Positions 1-5,647 of a stretch of DNA of 34,042 nt are shown here, one piece after another. This DNA comes from a virus. The translations under genes were made by a program, and so were the position numbers. The notes beneath the pieces are model-generated. The model worked only from the letters and a program-made list of their open reading frames with translations, ran no database searches and was not told the origin of the DNA. The stretch's first letter is position 1. Every line of letters begins with the position of its first letter. The stretch lies in the IMG/VR virus record IMGVR_UViG_3300037502_001594, positions 1-34,042 of that record; one strand, given 5' to 3'.

Positions 1-597
1 GTCACAACACTCAGAGGAGAAATGCTTCCAAGGATCGACATTATCTTCGGAGGATTCCCATGTCAGGATCTCAGCGTCGCAAAGCAAAATCGCGAAGGCC
101 TGGACGGAGAGCGCAGTGGCCTTTTCTTTCATATCGTTCGACTTGCCAGAGAGTCCCGACCAGCTTTCGTTTTTCTCGAAAATGTCACTGCCATCAGAAC
201 CGTTGGAGCCGAGAGAGTGGTCAAAGAACTGGCCGGGATCGGGTATGACTGTCGATGGACGACTCTTTCGGCCGCCAGCGTTGGAGCCCCACACAGAAGA
301 GATCGATGGTTTTTACTGGCGCACTCCAAACGCGAACGATGCATCCAGGGGGCCGATGAGTCTGGACGTGGCAAAAAACGGCGGTCATCAGATCAGCCTG
401 GTGACTCAAGTGAAGCACCAAGAGCTGTGGCCGGAATCAGCACAGAAACAAGAAATGAGTGGTCAACTCAGTCCAATGTTTTGCGAATGGCTCATGGGAT
501 ACCGAACCGGATGGACAGAATTAGATGCCTTGGGAACTCAGTGGTTCCATTGCAAGTCCGAACGGCGTTCCAAAAGCTCGCAGGGTTAACGATATGA
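1..597 (+). CDS. C5-cytosine DNA methyltransferase, C-terminal part (cut by window edge)
   Basis: Transfers a methyl group from SAM to C5 of cytosine in a specific DNA site. The frame is open from base 1. It shows the catalytic motif IV (GGFPCQDLS, nucleophilic Cys), motif VI (FVFLENV), motif VIII (GAPHRRDRWF) and near the end the motif IX/X region (LGNSVVPLQ). The N-terminal SAM-binding motif FSGIGG is missing here but is encoded at the right edge of the window, which suggests one gene broken by where the sequence was opened. The target-recognition stretch between motif VIII and the C-terminus is short and rich in Arg, Ser and Glu, and the same DNA is open in another frame with recognisable protein features. 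It ends in an ATGA overlap with the next gene. Family call is firm; the methylated site cannot be read from sequence. A phage role in evading host restriction is inferred. Confidence 0.88.
   Translation, partial: VTTLRGEMLPRIDIIFGGFPCQDLSVAKQNREGLDGERSGLFFHIVRLARESRPAFVFLENVTAIRTVGAERVVKELAGIGYDCRWTTLSAASVGAPHRRDRWFLLAHSKRERCIQGADESGRGKKRRSSDQPGDSSEAPRAVAGISTETRNEWSTQSNVLRMAHGIPNRMDRIRCLGNSVVPLQVRTAFQKLAGLTI
182..589 (+). CDS. Possible overprinted protein inside the cytosine methyltransferase gene
   Basis: A second reading frame on the same strand encodes about 135 residues if started at the ATG at 182; a GTG at 116 would give 157. The product contains PSEPLEPREW, WPGSGMTVDGRLF, WRTPNANDAS and a C-terminal EWLMGYRTGWTEL. 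From memory, such stretches recur in short phage proteins annotated next to or as parts of cytosine methyltransferases; I could not search for this. The last part lies over the DNA that encodes the methyltransferase GIPNRMDRIRCLGNSVV segment, so both frames carry family-like sequence. No Shine-Dalgarno sequence is visible before 182, so translation may be coupled, frameshifted or absent. It could instead be a passive by-product of the conserved methyltransferase codons. Confidence 0.45.
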   Translation: MSLPSEPLEPREWSKNWPGSGMTVDGRLFRPPALEPHTEEIDGFYWRTPNANDASRGPMSLDVAKNGGHQISLVTQVKHQELWPESAQKQEMSGQLSPMFCEWLMGYRTGWTELDALGTQWFHCKSERRSKSSQG

Positions 598-869
598 TGC
601 GGATCCAGTACGAGAAGCTGGTGGTCAGGATTCACAAGCTGATCGACGACGAGCTGGAGATGGACACCGACGAAGGGCGTGAAGCGTTCCGCGCCATGAC
701 GCAAGCTCTATTCGATGTTTACGCGAGCAATAGGAAAGCGAGGCTAGACCATGTGCAAGCGACTAATGACCGGAGCGCTGGCGCTCGCCATGGTGATCCT
801 TCTCGACGTCGCCCTTCAGTGGTGGGCATGGTTCTATCACGCCAAGCGCCTGGATCTGCTCGAGCTTGA
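594..869 (+). CDS. Small hypothetical protein, helical and acidic
   Basis: About 91 residues of unknown function. The start is the ATG of an ATGATG that overlaps the methyltransferase stop (ATGA), the usual sign of translational coupling. Residues 1-50 look like one or two charged helices (RIQYEKLVVRIHKLIDDELE followed by a GREAFRAMTQALFDVY stretch). The last 40 residues are Arg/Ser/Ala-rich and overlap the next small gene, so only the first half looks like well-shaped coding sequence. A frameshift near 750 or a genuine long overlap are both possible. No domain recognised. Confidence 0.55.
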   Translation: MMRIQYEKLVVRIHKLIDDELEMDTDEGREAFRAMTQALFDVYASNRKARLDHVQATNDRSAGARHGDPSRRRPSVVGMVLSRQAPGSARA

Positions 870-900
870 AGTGGTGGCGTTTATCACAGGGCACAAATAA
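751..900 (+). CDS. Small single-span membrane protein
   Basis: A 49-residue reading frame with N-terminal MCKRLM followed by a hydrophobic segment (residues 7-30, ending in an aromatic WWAWF cluster) and a short polar tail. It would insert once in the inner membrane with the positive end inside. A GAGG about 8 bases upstream could be the ribosome binding site. It overlaps the end of the preceding frame and stops just before a hairpin. Function unknown; small early phage membrane proteins often alter host membrane processes, but nothing here shows which. Confidence 0.5.
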   Translation: MCKRLMTGALALAMVILLDVALQWWAWFYHAKRLDLLELEVVAFITGHK

Positions 901-930
901 AAAAAGGCCCGAGCCGAAGCCCGAGCCTTT
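896..930 (-). terminator. Rho-independent terminator, leftward
   Basis: Read on the minus strand, a 12-bp stem with a UUCG tetraloop (two G-U wobbles) is followed by seven T. On the plus strand the same wobbles become A-C mismatches, so it works best for the leftward gene whose stop codon is 14 bases upstream of it. Confidence 0.85.
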
Positions 931-943
931 GTCATGTTTCAAA

Positions 944-1153
944 TCATTCCACTTCAACGATCTCAGCCCACTGATAACGATTTCCGCAACGCTGGTCTGA
1001 ATTCCAGCGCGACACGATGTCTTCTATTTCGATCTTTCCGTCCACCCAGTCGAAGTATGTGTAATCTCCGCAGGAGTTAACGAAGTCGAGATCTGTCATC
1101 TCGTTCACGATGCGACCGTCGATTTTAATCAGGATCAGCTTTTCGTTTTCCAT
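944..1153 (-). CDS. Small acidic hypothetical protein (leftward)
   Basis: A 69-residue protein, rich in Asp/Glu, starting MENEKLILIKIDG and ending in WAEIVEVE. A longer frame upstream exists, but the ATG at 1153 is chosen because a perfect TATAAT box ends six bases before it and would be inside the longer version. The gene is a monocistronic leftward unit closed by a strong intrinsic terminator. Its charge pattern and alternating hydrophobic residues suggest a small beta-rich fold; no family is recognised. Acidic small phage proteins include DNA mimics, but that is only a possibility. It stands alone against the rightward early genes. Confidence 0.65.
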   Translation of the reverse strand: MENEKLILIKIDGRIVNEMTDLDFVNSCGDYTYFDWVDGKIEIEDIVSRWNSDQRCGNRYQWAEIVEVE

Positions 1154-1159
1154 GTCTCC

Positions 1160-1165
1160 ATTATA
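1160..1165 (-). promoter_or_regulatory. -10 box (TATAAT) of the leftward gene
   Basis: A perfect TATAAT on the minus strand ends six bases before the start codon, so transcription would begin at or beside the ATG. The -35 is poor (best TTCCAT, 16-bp spacing). A GGAG lies only two bases before the ATG, too close for a normal ribosome binding site, so a leaderless mRNA is possible. Confidence 0.5.
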
Positions 1166-1181
1166 CGACGCCAAGCGCCGG

Positions 1182-1520
1182 ATGGAAGGGGGGTGCAAAA
1201 ATAATTTTGCTAAACGGACTCCGTTGATTCACGCTCTATCCGTGGCCAAGCGCAAGAAGCCAGAAGCACCTAAAAGCGATACGATCATCAAGGGATTGCA
1301 GGAAGCGGTCTCTCGGGATCTAATCGCTCGCGTCAGGCGCGAGGCTTACGACCAGGGGAAGGCCGACGGATACCAGCTCGCGATCGCCATCATCGACGAA
1401 GAAGTAGGAGAATGCGCCTGCCGGATGCAAGACTCAATGCTGGTTATATGCGCCTCATGCCAGAGCGAACCGATTTTAACCTTCTTGATTGAGATGCGGA
1501 AACACGTCTTCGAGGCGTGA
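1182..1520 (+). CDS. Hypothetical protein with two Cys pairs
   Basis: About 112 residues if started at the ATG at 1182; a GTG at 1242 would give 92. Neither has a good ribosome binding site, so the start is uncertain. The N-terminus is very basic (AKRKKPEAPK). A helical centre (LIARVRREAYDQGKADGYQL) precedes a Cys-rich patch, CACR followed 13 residues later by CASC, which could bind a zinc ion. The end is hydrophobic and helical. No family recognised. It lies just upstream of the recombination genes and could be transcribed with them, but about 90 bases separate it from the next gene. Confidence 0.6.
   Translation: MEGGCKNNFAKRTPLIHALSVAKRKKPEAPKSDTIIKGLQEAVSRDLIARVRREAYDQGKADGYQLAIAIIDEEVGECACRMQDSMLVICASCQSEPILTFLIEMRKHVFEA
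1195..1210. promoter_or_regulatory. Dyad-symmetric operator candidate
   Basis: GCAAAA and TTTTGC flank a four-base centre, a 16-bp perfect dyad between the leftward promoter and the following rightward gene. It is the AT-richest spot locally and sits where a regulator could control both directions. Confidence 0.35.
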
Positions 1521-1609
1521 GCCTATAAGAACCAATAATAAGCCAGCAACCCGGCTCTGTGGTATGGTCTCGCAATCAAACAACACAGCCGAAGCGAGGC
1601 GGCTATTCT

Positions 1610-2395
1610 ATGCAAAACGTACCATTCAACGACTATCGAGCCATGAGTGGCCTGAACGCGAGCCTTCTAAAGGCCTGTGCAAACGGACTCTACCACGGCT
1701 ATCGGGCTCTCAACGTGCCGACTGAGCCATCGGATGCGATGCGATTCGGGACGGCTCTCCACGCCTATTTCCTCGAGTTCGATAGGTTCAACGATCTGGT
1801 CGCGGTCAGGCCGAACGTCGATCGCCGAACCAAGGCCGGGAAGGAAATAGCCGAAGCATTCGAGGCAAGCGCCGGAGCGAAAACCATCATCAGCCAGGAC
1901 GATCTCGATCTCATCAAGCGGATGCGCCTTAAGGCAATGAGCCTAAACGACTACACAGCCGTCGAGGTCGACGGGCTCAAGGAGTACACGATCCAGGGCA
2001 TGGCCAACTTCGCCGAGATCAAGGGACGCCTTGATCTGGTGGCGAAAGACGGCTCCGTGATAGTCGACGTGAAGACCACGAAAAGCGCCGATCCTTCGCA
2101 GTTCGCCCGGGACTTCGTAAACCTCCACTACGACATCCAGTTCCTGCACTATGCGAATCTGGCCAGGCTCGAGTGGCCCGATCTCAGCGACGTGCCGAGG
2201 ATGCTGGTTCTCGCCTGCGAGACTACCTCGGGCGAGGTGGCGCTGTACGACGTGACCGAGATCGCGACCAGGGAGCGAGCGGTCGAGAAATACTGGCGAG
2301 CCGTGGACACGTTCTACCAGCTCGAGAAGACGACCGAACAGCCAGACAAGTTTCCACAGTACGCAATCAAGCTCGAAGCCCCAGCGTGGGCATAA
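1610..2395 (+). CDS. RecE-like PD-(D/E)XK exonuclease
   Basis: Probable 5'-3' double-strand DNA exonuclease that makes single-stranded tails for phage recombination. The 261-residue protein has the features of the PD-(D/E)XK nucleases related to exonuclease VIII/RecE (DUF3799 type): GTALH near residue 47, GRLDLV near 139 (motif Asp), VDVKTTK at 152-158 (D-x-K core) and YDIQ near 174, in the usual order. The ATG at 1610 is chosen because it has a GAGG 10 bases upstream; a longer reading frame begins earlier without support. It is followed after 13 bases by an ERF annealing protein, the classic nuclease plus annealase pair. Function from family knowledge; fold assignment from visible motifs. 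Alternative: a Cas4-like nuclease, less likely because no iron-sulphur cysteines are present. Confidence 0.85.
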   Translation: MQNVPFNDYRAMSGLNASLLKACANGLYHGYRALNVPTEPSDAMRFGTALHAYFLEFDRFNDLVAVRPNVDRRTKAGKEIAEAFEASAGAKTIISQDDLDLIKRMRLKAMSLNDYTAVEVDGLKEYTIQGMANFAEIKGRLDLVAKDGSVIVDVKTTKSADPSQFARDFVNLHYDIQFLHYANLARLEWPDLSDVPRMLVLACETTSGEVALYDVTEIATRERAVEKYWRAVDTFYQLEKTTEQPDKFPQYAIKLEAPAWA

Positions 2396-2408
2396 AGGAG
2401 AGAAGACC

Positions 2409-2870
2409 ATGAAGAACATCGTGCAGGCATTACTGAAAGCTCAGAAAGAAATCCAGAACGCTAGGAAGGACGCGAGCAATCCCCATTTCCGCTCGAAGTA
2501 CGCGACGCTTGAGAACGTACTTGAGGCCGTGAAGTCTCCGCTGAATGACAACGGGATTGCCATCGCCCAGACCTGTGGCAAGGATCCAGAAGGTCACTTC
2601 GTCGAGACGAGGCTCATCCATGAGTCGGGCGAAACGCTCGAGAGCCGGATCTACCTCGTACTCGAGAAGCAGTCCATGCAGGGCTACGGCTCGGCGCTCA
2701 CCTACGGGCGCAGGCTGTCCCTGGCTTCGCTCGTGGCGATCGGAGCCGAGGAGGATGACGACGCAAACAGAGCAGAGCGCGAAGCTCCTAGACCGCAAGC
2801 TAGACCAGCACAGGCATCGAAGCCGATCCAGGGCAAGGGAGGCCCGAGCTGGGACGACTTCAACAGATAA
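2409..2870 (+). CDS. ERF-family single-strand annealing protein
   Basis: Anneals complementary single strands exposed by the neighbouring nuclease, giving phage homologous recombination. The 153-residue sequence shows the ERF family pattern: an N-terminal helix rich in Lys/Gln, then ARKDASNPHFRSKYATLENV, a GI.I.Q core and QGYGSALTYGRRLSL near residues 90-105. The last 35 residues are Pro/Ala/Gln-rich and end in WDDFNR, an acidic-aromatic tip similar in style to tails that contact SSB. The ribosome binding site AAAGGAGAGAAG lies directly before the ATG. It closes the recombination unit and is followed by hairpins and an intrinsic terminator. Confidence 0.88.
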   Translation: MKNIVQALLKAQKEIQNARKDASNPHFRSKYATLENVLEAVKSPLNDNGIAIAQTCGKDPEGHFVETRLIHESGETLESRIYLVLEKQSMQGYGSALTYGRRLSLASLVAIGAEEDDDANRAEREAPRPQARPAQASKPIQGKGGPSWDDFNR

Positions 2871-2875
2871 CCGCC

Positions 2876-2895
2876 AGCCCGACCGCACTCGGGCT
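2876..2895 (+). other. Hairpin after the annealing-protein gene
   Basis: AGCCCGA and TCGGGCT form a 7-bp stem with a six-base loop, starting five bases after the stop codon. No T-run follows, so it may protect the 3' end or pause polymerase ahead of the true terminator 20 bases on. Confidence 0.5.
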
Positions 2896-2913
2896 CCACT
2901 CGCAGGCGGGGAG

Positions 2914-2952
2914 CAGGGCGATTGACTTCGGTCGGTCGCCCTGTTTTACTTT
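2914..2952 (+). terminator. Intrinsic terminator or attenuator before the VRR-NUC gene
   Basis: A 13-bp stem (CAGGGCGA outer arm, two G-U wobbles, TTCG tetraloop) is followed by TTTTACTTT. It should stop transcription from the recombination operon. It ends only four bases before the next start codon, so that gene needs read-through or its own promoter. Confidence 0.85.
2922..2950 (+). promoter_or_regulatory. Promoter candidate overlapping the terminator
   Basis: TTGACT (2922-2927), 17-bp spacing and TTTACT (2945-2950) resemble a sigma-70 promoter. The hexamers sit in the stem and in the T-run of the terminator. Predicted transcription start is about base 2957, the A of the next ATG. Confidence 0.4.
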
Positions 2953-2956
2953 GTCC

Positions 2957-3316
2957 ATGGCATCACAACCCGAGAAGCTGATCGAGAACCAGATCCTCCA
3001 CTACCTTTTCAAGCGCGGGATCTTCGCGTGGAAAAACCAGAGCGTCGGAGTCTTCGATCCGGTGAAACGGATCTACCGGAAGTCTAACAACCCATTCCAC
3101 ATCAAGGGCGTTTCAGACATCCTCGGGATCCTAAACGACGGGCGACTCCTAGCGATCGAGGTGAAGACCGAGAAGGGGCGACCATCTCCAGAGCAACAGC
3201 TATTTATTCAGAAAATAAAAGATCGAGGGGGGATTGCATTCGTAGCTCGGTCGGTGTACGAAGTGGAAAAGGAACTCAATCATGACACAACTAATCCGCC
3301 AGGTTCTGGAGACTAA
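2957..3316 (+). CDS. VRR-NUC domain nuclease
   Basis: Small stand-alone nuclease of the PD-(D/E)XK superfamily. The 119 residues fit a minimal VRR-NUC domain: an N-terminal helix (EKLIENQILHYL), GVSDILGIL at 51-59 (motif Asp54), LAIEVKTEKG at 65-74 (E68 and K70) and the SPEQQLFI helix that packs on the active site. Such proteins occur in many phages and are thought to cut branched DNA such as recombination or replication intermediates; the viral ones commonly dimerise. The ATG is preferred to an upstream TTG. No Shine-Dalgarno sequence is present, and a terminator/promoter composite abuts the start, so leaderless translation is possible. The end overlaps the next small membrane gene by 35 bases. 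Confidence 0.85.
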   Translation: MASQPEKLIENQILHYLFKRGIFAWKNQSVGVFDPVKRIYRKSNNPFHIKGVSDILGILNDGRLLAIEVKTEKGRPSPEQQLFIQKIKDRGGIAFVARSVYEVEKELNHDTTNPPGSGD

Positions 3317-3437
3317 CGATCCTTTCGTCATCGTGGGCCTGCTAATCGGCTCATTCGTCGCCATCGTCTTCGGGCTTCTGTTCATCCTGTCCGTGTTCCT
3401 AACCTTGACCGATCGGGAGCGCCGGAATGGCCGCTAA
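3282..3437 (+). CDS. Small single-span membrane protein
   Basis: A 51-residue protein: polar start MTQLIRQVLETNDP, a strongly hydrophobic segment of about 26 residues (15-41) and a basic end RERRNGR, so one membrane span with the C-terminus inside. It overlaps the nuclease gene upstream and the Lys-rich gene downstream, an arrangement typical of packed phage operons. A possible ribosome binding site is AAAAGGA some 8 bases before the ATG. Function unknown; a role at the host membrane is inferred only from the segment. Confidence 0.6.
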   Translation: MTQLIRQVLETNDPFVIVGLLIGSFVAIVFGLLFILSVFLTLTDRERRNGR

Positions 3438-3666
3438 GATCGCTCTAAAACTCATCAACTTCCTAGACAGCCTACTGTCTCGGTTCCTCCTCGCAGTCGC
3501 CGGAATCCCCCAAAATATCCCGGCTTCGGCGAGGGGGAAAACTAACAAACCAAAACGAAAGGGTATCGAAATGAAATCAAAGAAAATCGCAACCAAGAAG
3601 CCAGTCGCTAAAGCTAAGAAGATCACCGTGAAGGCGAAGAAGGCCGCGACTAAAAAGAAGAAATAA
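3427..3666 (+). CDS. Lys-rich histone H1-like tail protein, possibly two start sites
   Basis: The 79-residue frame has two parts. Residues 1-48 are amphipathic/hydrophobic (AKIALKLINFLDSLLSRFLLA) and then basic. From Met49 (base 3571) on it is built from Lys, Ala, Thr and Val in AKK and TKK units, like the C-terminal tail of histone H1 or bacterial AlgP-type proteins, and should bind nucleic acid without sequence specificity. An internal ribosome binding site GAAAGGG lies before Met49, so a 31-residue basic peptide could be made on its own. The first ATG has GGGAG nine bases upstream. The fusion or two-product question is open. Confidence 0.55.
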   Translation: MAAKIALKLINFLDSLLSRFLLAVAGIPQNIPASARGKTNKPKRKGIEMKSKKIATKKPVAKAKKITVKAKKAATKKKK

Positions 3667-3695
3667 AGTTTCGTCGGCTCCCATCCGACAAAGCT

Positions 3696-3749
3696 AAGGC
3701 CAGAGTCTCTCCATGCGTGTTCCTTTCAATGCGATGGCTCTGGCCTTTT
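3696..3749 (+). terminator. Intrinsic terminator with a long loop
   Basis: AAGGCCAGAG and CTCTGGCCTT form a perfect 10-bp stem around a 32-base loop, followed by TTTTCTATTT. It would end the transcript of the Lys-rich gene. A shorter hairpin GTCGG/CCGAC stands just before it (3673-3689). Confidence 0.7.
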
Positions 3750-3794
3750 CTATTTCCGGGCGTATCATCGAGTCAGGGATGGGAGGGACGCGCC

Positions 3795-3932
3795 GTGGTA
3801 TTCTATTGCGAGACTTGCGAGATGATGAAGACACGCGACCAAGTAATTCGAAAGATTTACACATGGGTATGCGCCGATTGCCGGACGATCCTCATGGTGG
3901 TGAACAGTGAACCAGATCGCAAACTTAACTAG
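3795..3932 (+). CDS. Small zinc-ribbon protein
   Basis: A 45-residue protein with CETC at residues 5-8 and CADC at 26-29, the spacing of a compact four-Cys zinc ribbon. The GTG at 3795 is chosen because GGGAGGG lies seven bases upstream; a longer frame starting near 3717 would run through the preceding terminator. The residues between the Cys pairs are basic (KTRDQVIRKIY), so nucleic-acid or RNA-polymerase binding is conceivable. Its stop codon directly abuts the stop of the convergent leftward cassette, leaving no terminator between them. Confidence 0.6.
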   Translation: MVFYCETCEMMKTRDQVIRKIYTWVCADCRTILMVVNSEPDRKLN

Positions 3933-4208
3933 TCACTCCCACGGGAGCTTGAAGTCCTCGCTCGGAAAGCTCATCGGCACGTTGAAGACGCTTTTCCTGA
4001 CCTTACTGATCTTCTTCGGCGCCATGATCTTCTTCTCCGACAACCTCTCCTGATCCATCAGATCGCCGCACCAGCACCGTTTTTGCTTCACGATCCACAT
4101 CCCGGAGTCGTAGCCAGCCGACGTCCGGCAATAGATCTTACACTCGGCGTCCCTGAGCTGGTCGAGACTGAAGCATAGCGCGATCAGAGCCAGGATCCCG
4201 GCTCTCAC
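3933..4208 (-). CDS. Exported Cys-rich small protein
   Basis: A 91-residue protein with a short signal-peptide-like start (MRAGILALIALCFSL) and several cysteines afterwards (EC, IYC, RCWC), suggesting a disulphide-bonded exported domain of about 35 residues followed by a basic, Lys-rich tail. No lipobox is obvious. The ATG overlaps the stop of the metallopeptidase gene upstream (ATGA), so it is translated last in the leftward cassette. No known family. Export into the periplasm is inferred from the hydrophobic N-terminus. Confidence 0.6.
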   Translation of the reverse strand: MRAGILALIALCFSLDQLRDAECKIYCRTSAGYDSGMWIVKQKRCWCGDLMDQERLSEKKIMAPKKISKVRKSVFNVPMSFPSEDFKLPWE

Positions 4209-4528
4209 TTCTTCGCGCTCCGGTCGCGATAGTACGCGAGCAACCGATCGGCGTCCTTAATCATCGTCCGACCGTATTTCCCAAACAGCTCGGCGAACCA
4301 TTCCTCGACCTGGTCGTCGTCTAGCTGAAGCTCATGGAACGAGAGTTCGTGCTGATAGGCGTGAATCAGTTCGTGGAGGATCGTCTCCGAGTTCATGCTC
4401 GAGCGCCGGATATGGATCTTTCTATCCTCGAGCATGGCGATCCCGTGAGTCTCACCAAAGCGAGCGTTATGCACCTTATCGGAGCGGACAGTGATCTTCC
4501 ATTTCTTATTCACAACTTTAACGATCAT
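4205..4528 (-). CDS. Zinc metallopeptidase-like protein (HExxH)
   Basis: A 107-residue protein with HELIHAYQHE at residues 52-61, the HExxH zinc site, and EEWFAELFG at 76-84, which supplies a downstream acidic ligand as in SprT-like or ImmA-like minimal gluzincins. The fold before it is a short beta-hairpin (VKVVNKKWKITV, then IHIRRS). The ATG at 4528 is chosen because GAGGAG lies seven bases upstream; further upstream residues are out-of-frame shadow of the phosphoesterase. Substrate unknown. Middle gene of a three-gene leftward operon, ATGA-coupled to the next. Catalytic residues appear intact. Confidence 0.75.
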   Translation of the reverse strand: MIVKVVNKKWKITVRSDKVHNARFGETHGIAMLEDRKIHIRRSSMNSETILHELIHAYQHELSFHELQLDDDQVEEWFAELFGKYGRTMIKDADRLLAYYRDRSAKK

Positions 4529-4544
4529 CTCAGTCTCCTCGGTG

Positions 4545-5495
4545 TTAGAAGCTAATGAAGCGCGGGCCGTATTCGTCGATGAGTCCGATCCCCGTCGTCC
4601 AGTTATGGATCCGCTGGGGTCGGTAGGAGAGTGCTTTTGAGTAGGGGTCGCCGATGAAGCCTGCGTTAAGCTCCCAGAAGGTTTCGCCATTATAGCTCCG
4701 ATAGTTAACCCCACCACGGTGAGAGTGACCGCACACGACGTTGCAGTTGTTAAAATCACGGTGTGCGCCCAGCTTCGAATAGTGGCCGTGGATGAACAGG
4801 ATTCCGTTGATGTAGAGTTCCTCTGTCGGGTCATGGATGGTTGTCACTCCTTCGAAAGTCATTCGGGATCGAATAGCCTGGGCGATCAGATGTTCTCCCT
4901 CTGGGCACTTCTCGACGATGCGCTTGAGGATCCTGGCGTCATGGTTGCCCATTAGCTGAAAGCATTTAGCCTTGGGCGCTACCTGCTGGAGCGTCTTCCA
5001 GAAGTCCTCGGCCATCTCCCTGGACAGATCATCCTCAGCCTTCGGCGTGTAGGTATTCAGCGACCTGGCAAACTTCGAGGCCGAATACTGGTCGGTCAGA
5101 TCACCCACCTGGACGATCACGTCCGGCTGTTCCTTCTGAGCGAAGGCGTAGACCATCGAGAGCGCGTTCAGATTTACGAAAGGCAGGTGCATGTCGCCCA
5201 CGACCATGATCTTCTCGGCGTGGTTAAGCCTGACGACGTTCCTGTGCTCCTGAGAGCAGACGATCTCCTTGATCTTCTCCGGATCGTCGATCGCCGGGAA
5301 TGGATCCTTTTTCTTCGGCTCTTCCTTTTCTTTCTCTACTAGGCCAGCCGCCCGGAGAGCGTTGTCCCAGGTCCCGAACAGGATCCCTACCGGGATGCGC
5401 GGAAAGATGGCCTGAAAGTCCGAGATCATTGGGACGCGGCCTAACTCGTGCGCCAGCTCTTTGAGCTTTACGACCACATAGTGCTTTTGATCCAT
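4545..5495 (-). CDS. Metallophosphoesterase with an N-terminal HNH-associated repeat
   Basis: Calcineurin-like phosphoesterase; hydrolyses phosphodiester or phosphomonoester bonds with two metal ions. All five motifs are seen in its 316 residues: GDMH (D101, H103), GDLTD (D132), GNHD (N184, H185), HGHY (H236, H238) and GHSH (H257, H259). Before the catalytic domain, residues 12-52 (LAHELGRVPMISDF... TWDNALRAAGL) look like the small DNA-binding repeat found beside HNH and homing nucleases, then a Lys/Glu/Pro linker. The combination suggests a nuclease or phosphatase brought to DNA; substrate not predictable. First gene of the leftward cassette, with GGGGGAA upstream of its ATG. It lies divergent to the methyltransferase fusion across a 165-base control region. 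Confidence 0.85.
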   Translation of the reverse strand: MDQKHYVVVKLKELAHELGRVPMISDFQAIFPRIPVGILFGTWDNALRAAGLVEKEKEEPKKKDPFPAIDDPEKIKEIVCSQEHRNVVRLNHAEKIMVVGDMHLPFVNLNALSMVYAFAQKEQPDVIVQVGDLTDQYSASKFARSLNTYTPKAEDDLSREMAEDFWKTLQQVAPKAKCFQLMGNHDARILKRIVEKCPEGEHLIAQAIRSRMTFEGVTTIHDPTEELYINGILFIHGHYSKLGAHRDFNNCNVVCGHSHRGGVNYRSYNGETFWELNAGFIGDPYSKALSYRPQRIHNWTTGIGLIDEYGPRFISF

Positions 5496-5579
5496 GCGTG
5501 TTCCCCCGCTCTTAGGGTAAGGGGATCACTAGGAAAAAAAAGCCTACTCTCACGGCGCGGTGCAGTAATGCGTTAGCCT

Positions 5580-5607
5580 TTGATTCCTGACGACGATGGT
5601 CTAACAC
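5580..5607 (+). promoter_or_regulatory. Promoter candidate for the methyltransferase and head genes
   Basis: TTGATT (5580-5585), 16-bp spacing and TAACAC (5602-5607). The -35 is good and the -10 weak. It would start transcription near 5614, directly before two hairpins. No clear promoter for the divergent leftward cassette was found in this 165-base gap. Confidence 0.35.
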
Positions 5608-5616
5608 TGGAGAGAG

Positions 5617-5647
5617 AGCCCCGGTGGGGCTAACTGGACCGTCCAGT
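5617..5647 (+). promoter_or_regulatory. Two tandem palindromes next to the ribosome binding site
   Basis: AGCCCC-GGT-GGGGCT (5617-5631) and ACTGGAC-C-GTCCAGT (5633-5647) stand one base apart, both perfect. The ribosome binding site GGAGG (5648-5652) begins right after the second. They could be operators for autoregulation or RNA hairpins controlling translation of the methyltransferase fusion. Confidence 0.55.

Noticed and set aside
3519-3540. CCCCC and GGGGG arms around the 3520 region as a terminator
   Set aside because: Inside the Lys-rich coding frame, weak stem with a 21-base loop and no T-run.
5520-5585. A-run and repeated AGCCT motifs as a leftward terminator
   Set aside because: The two AGCC(T) blocks are direct, not inverted, so no stem forms.
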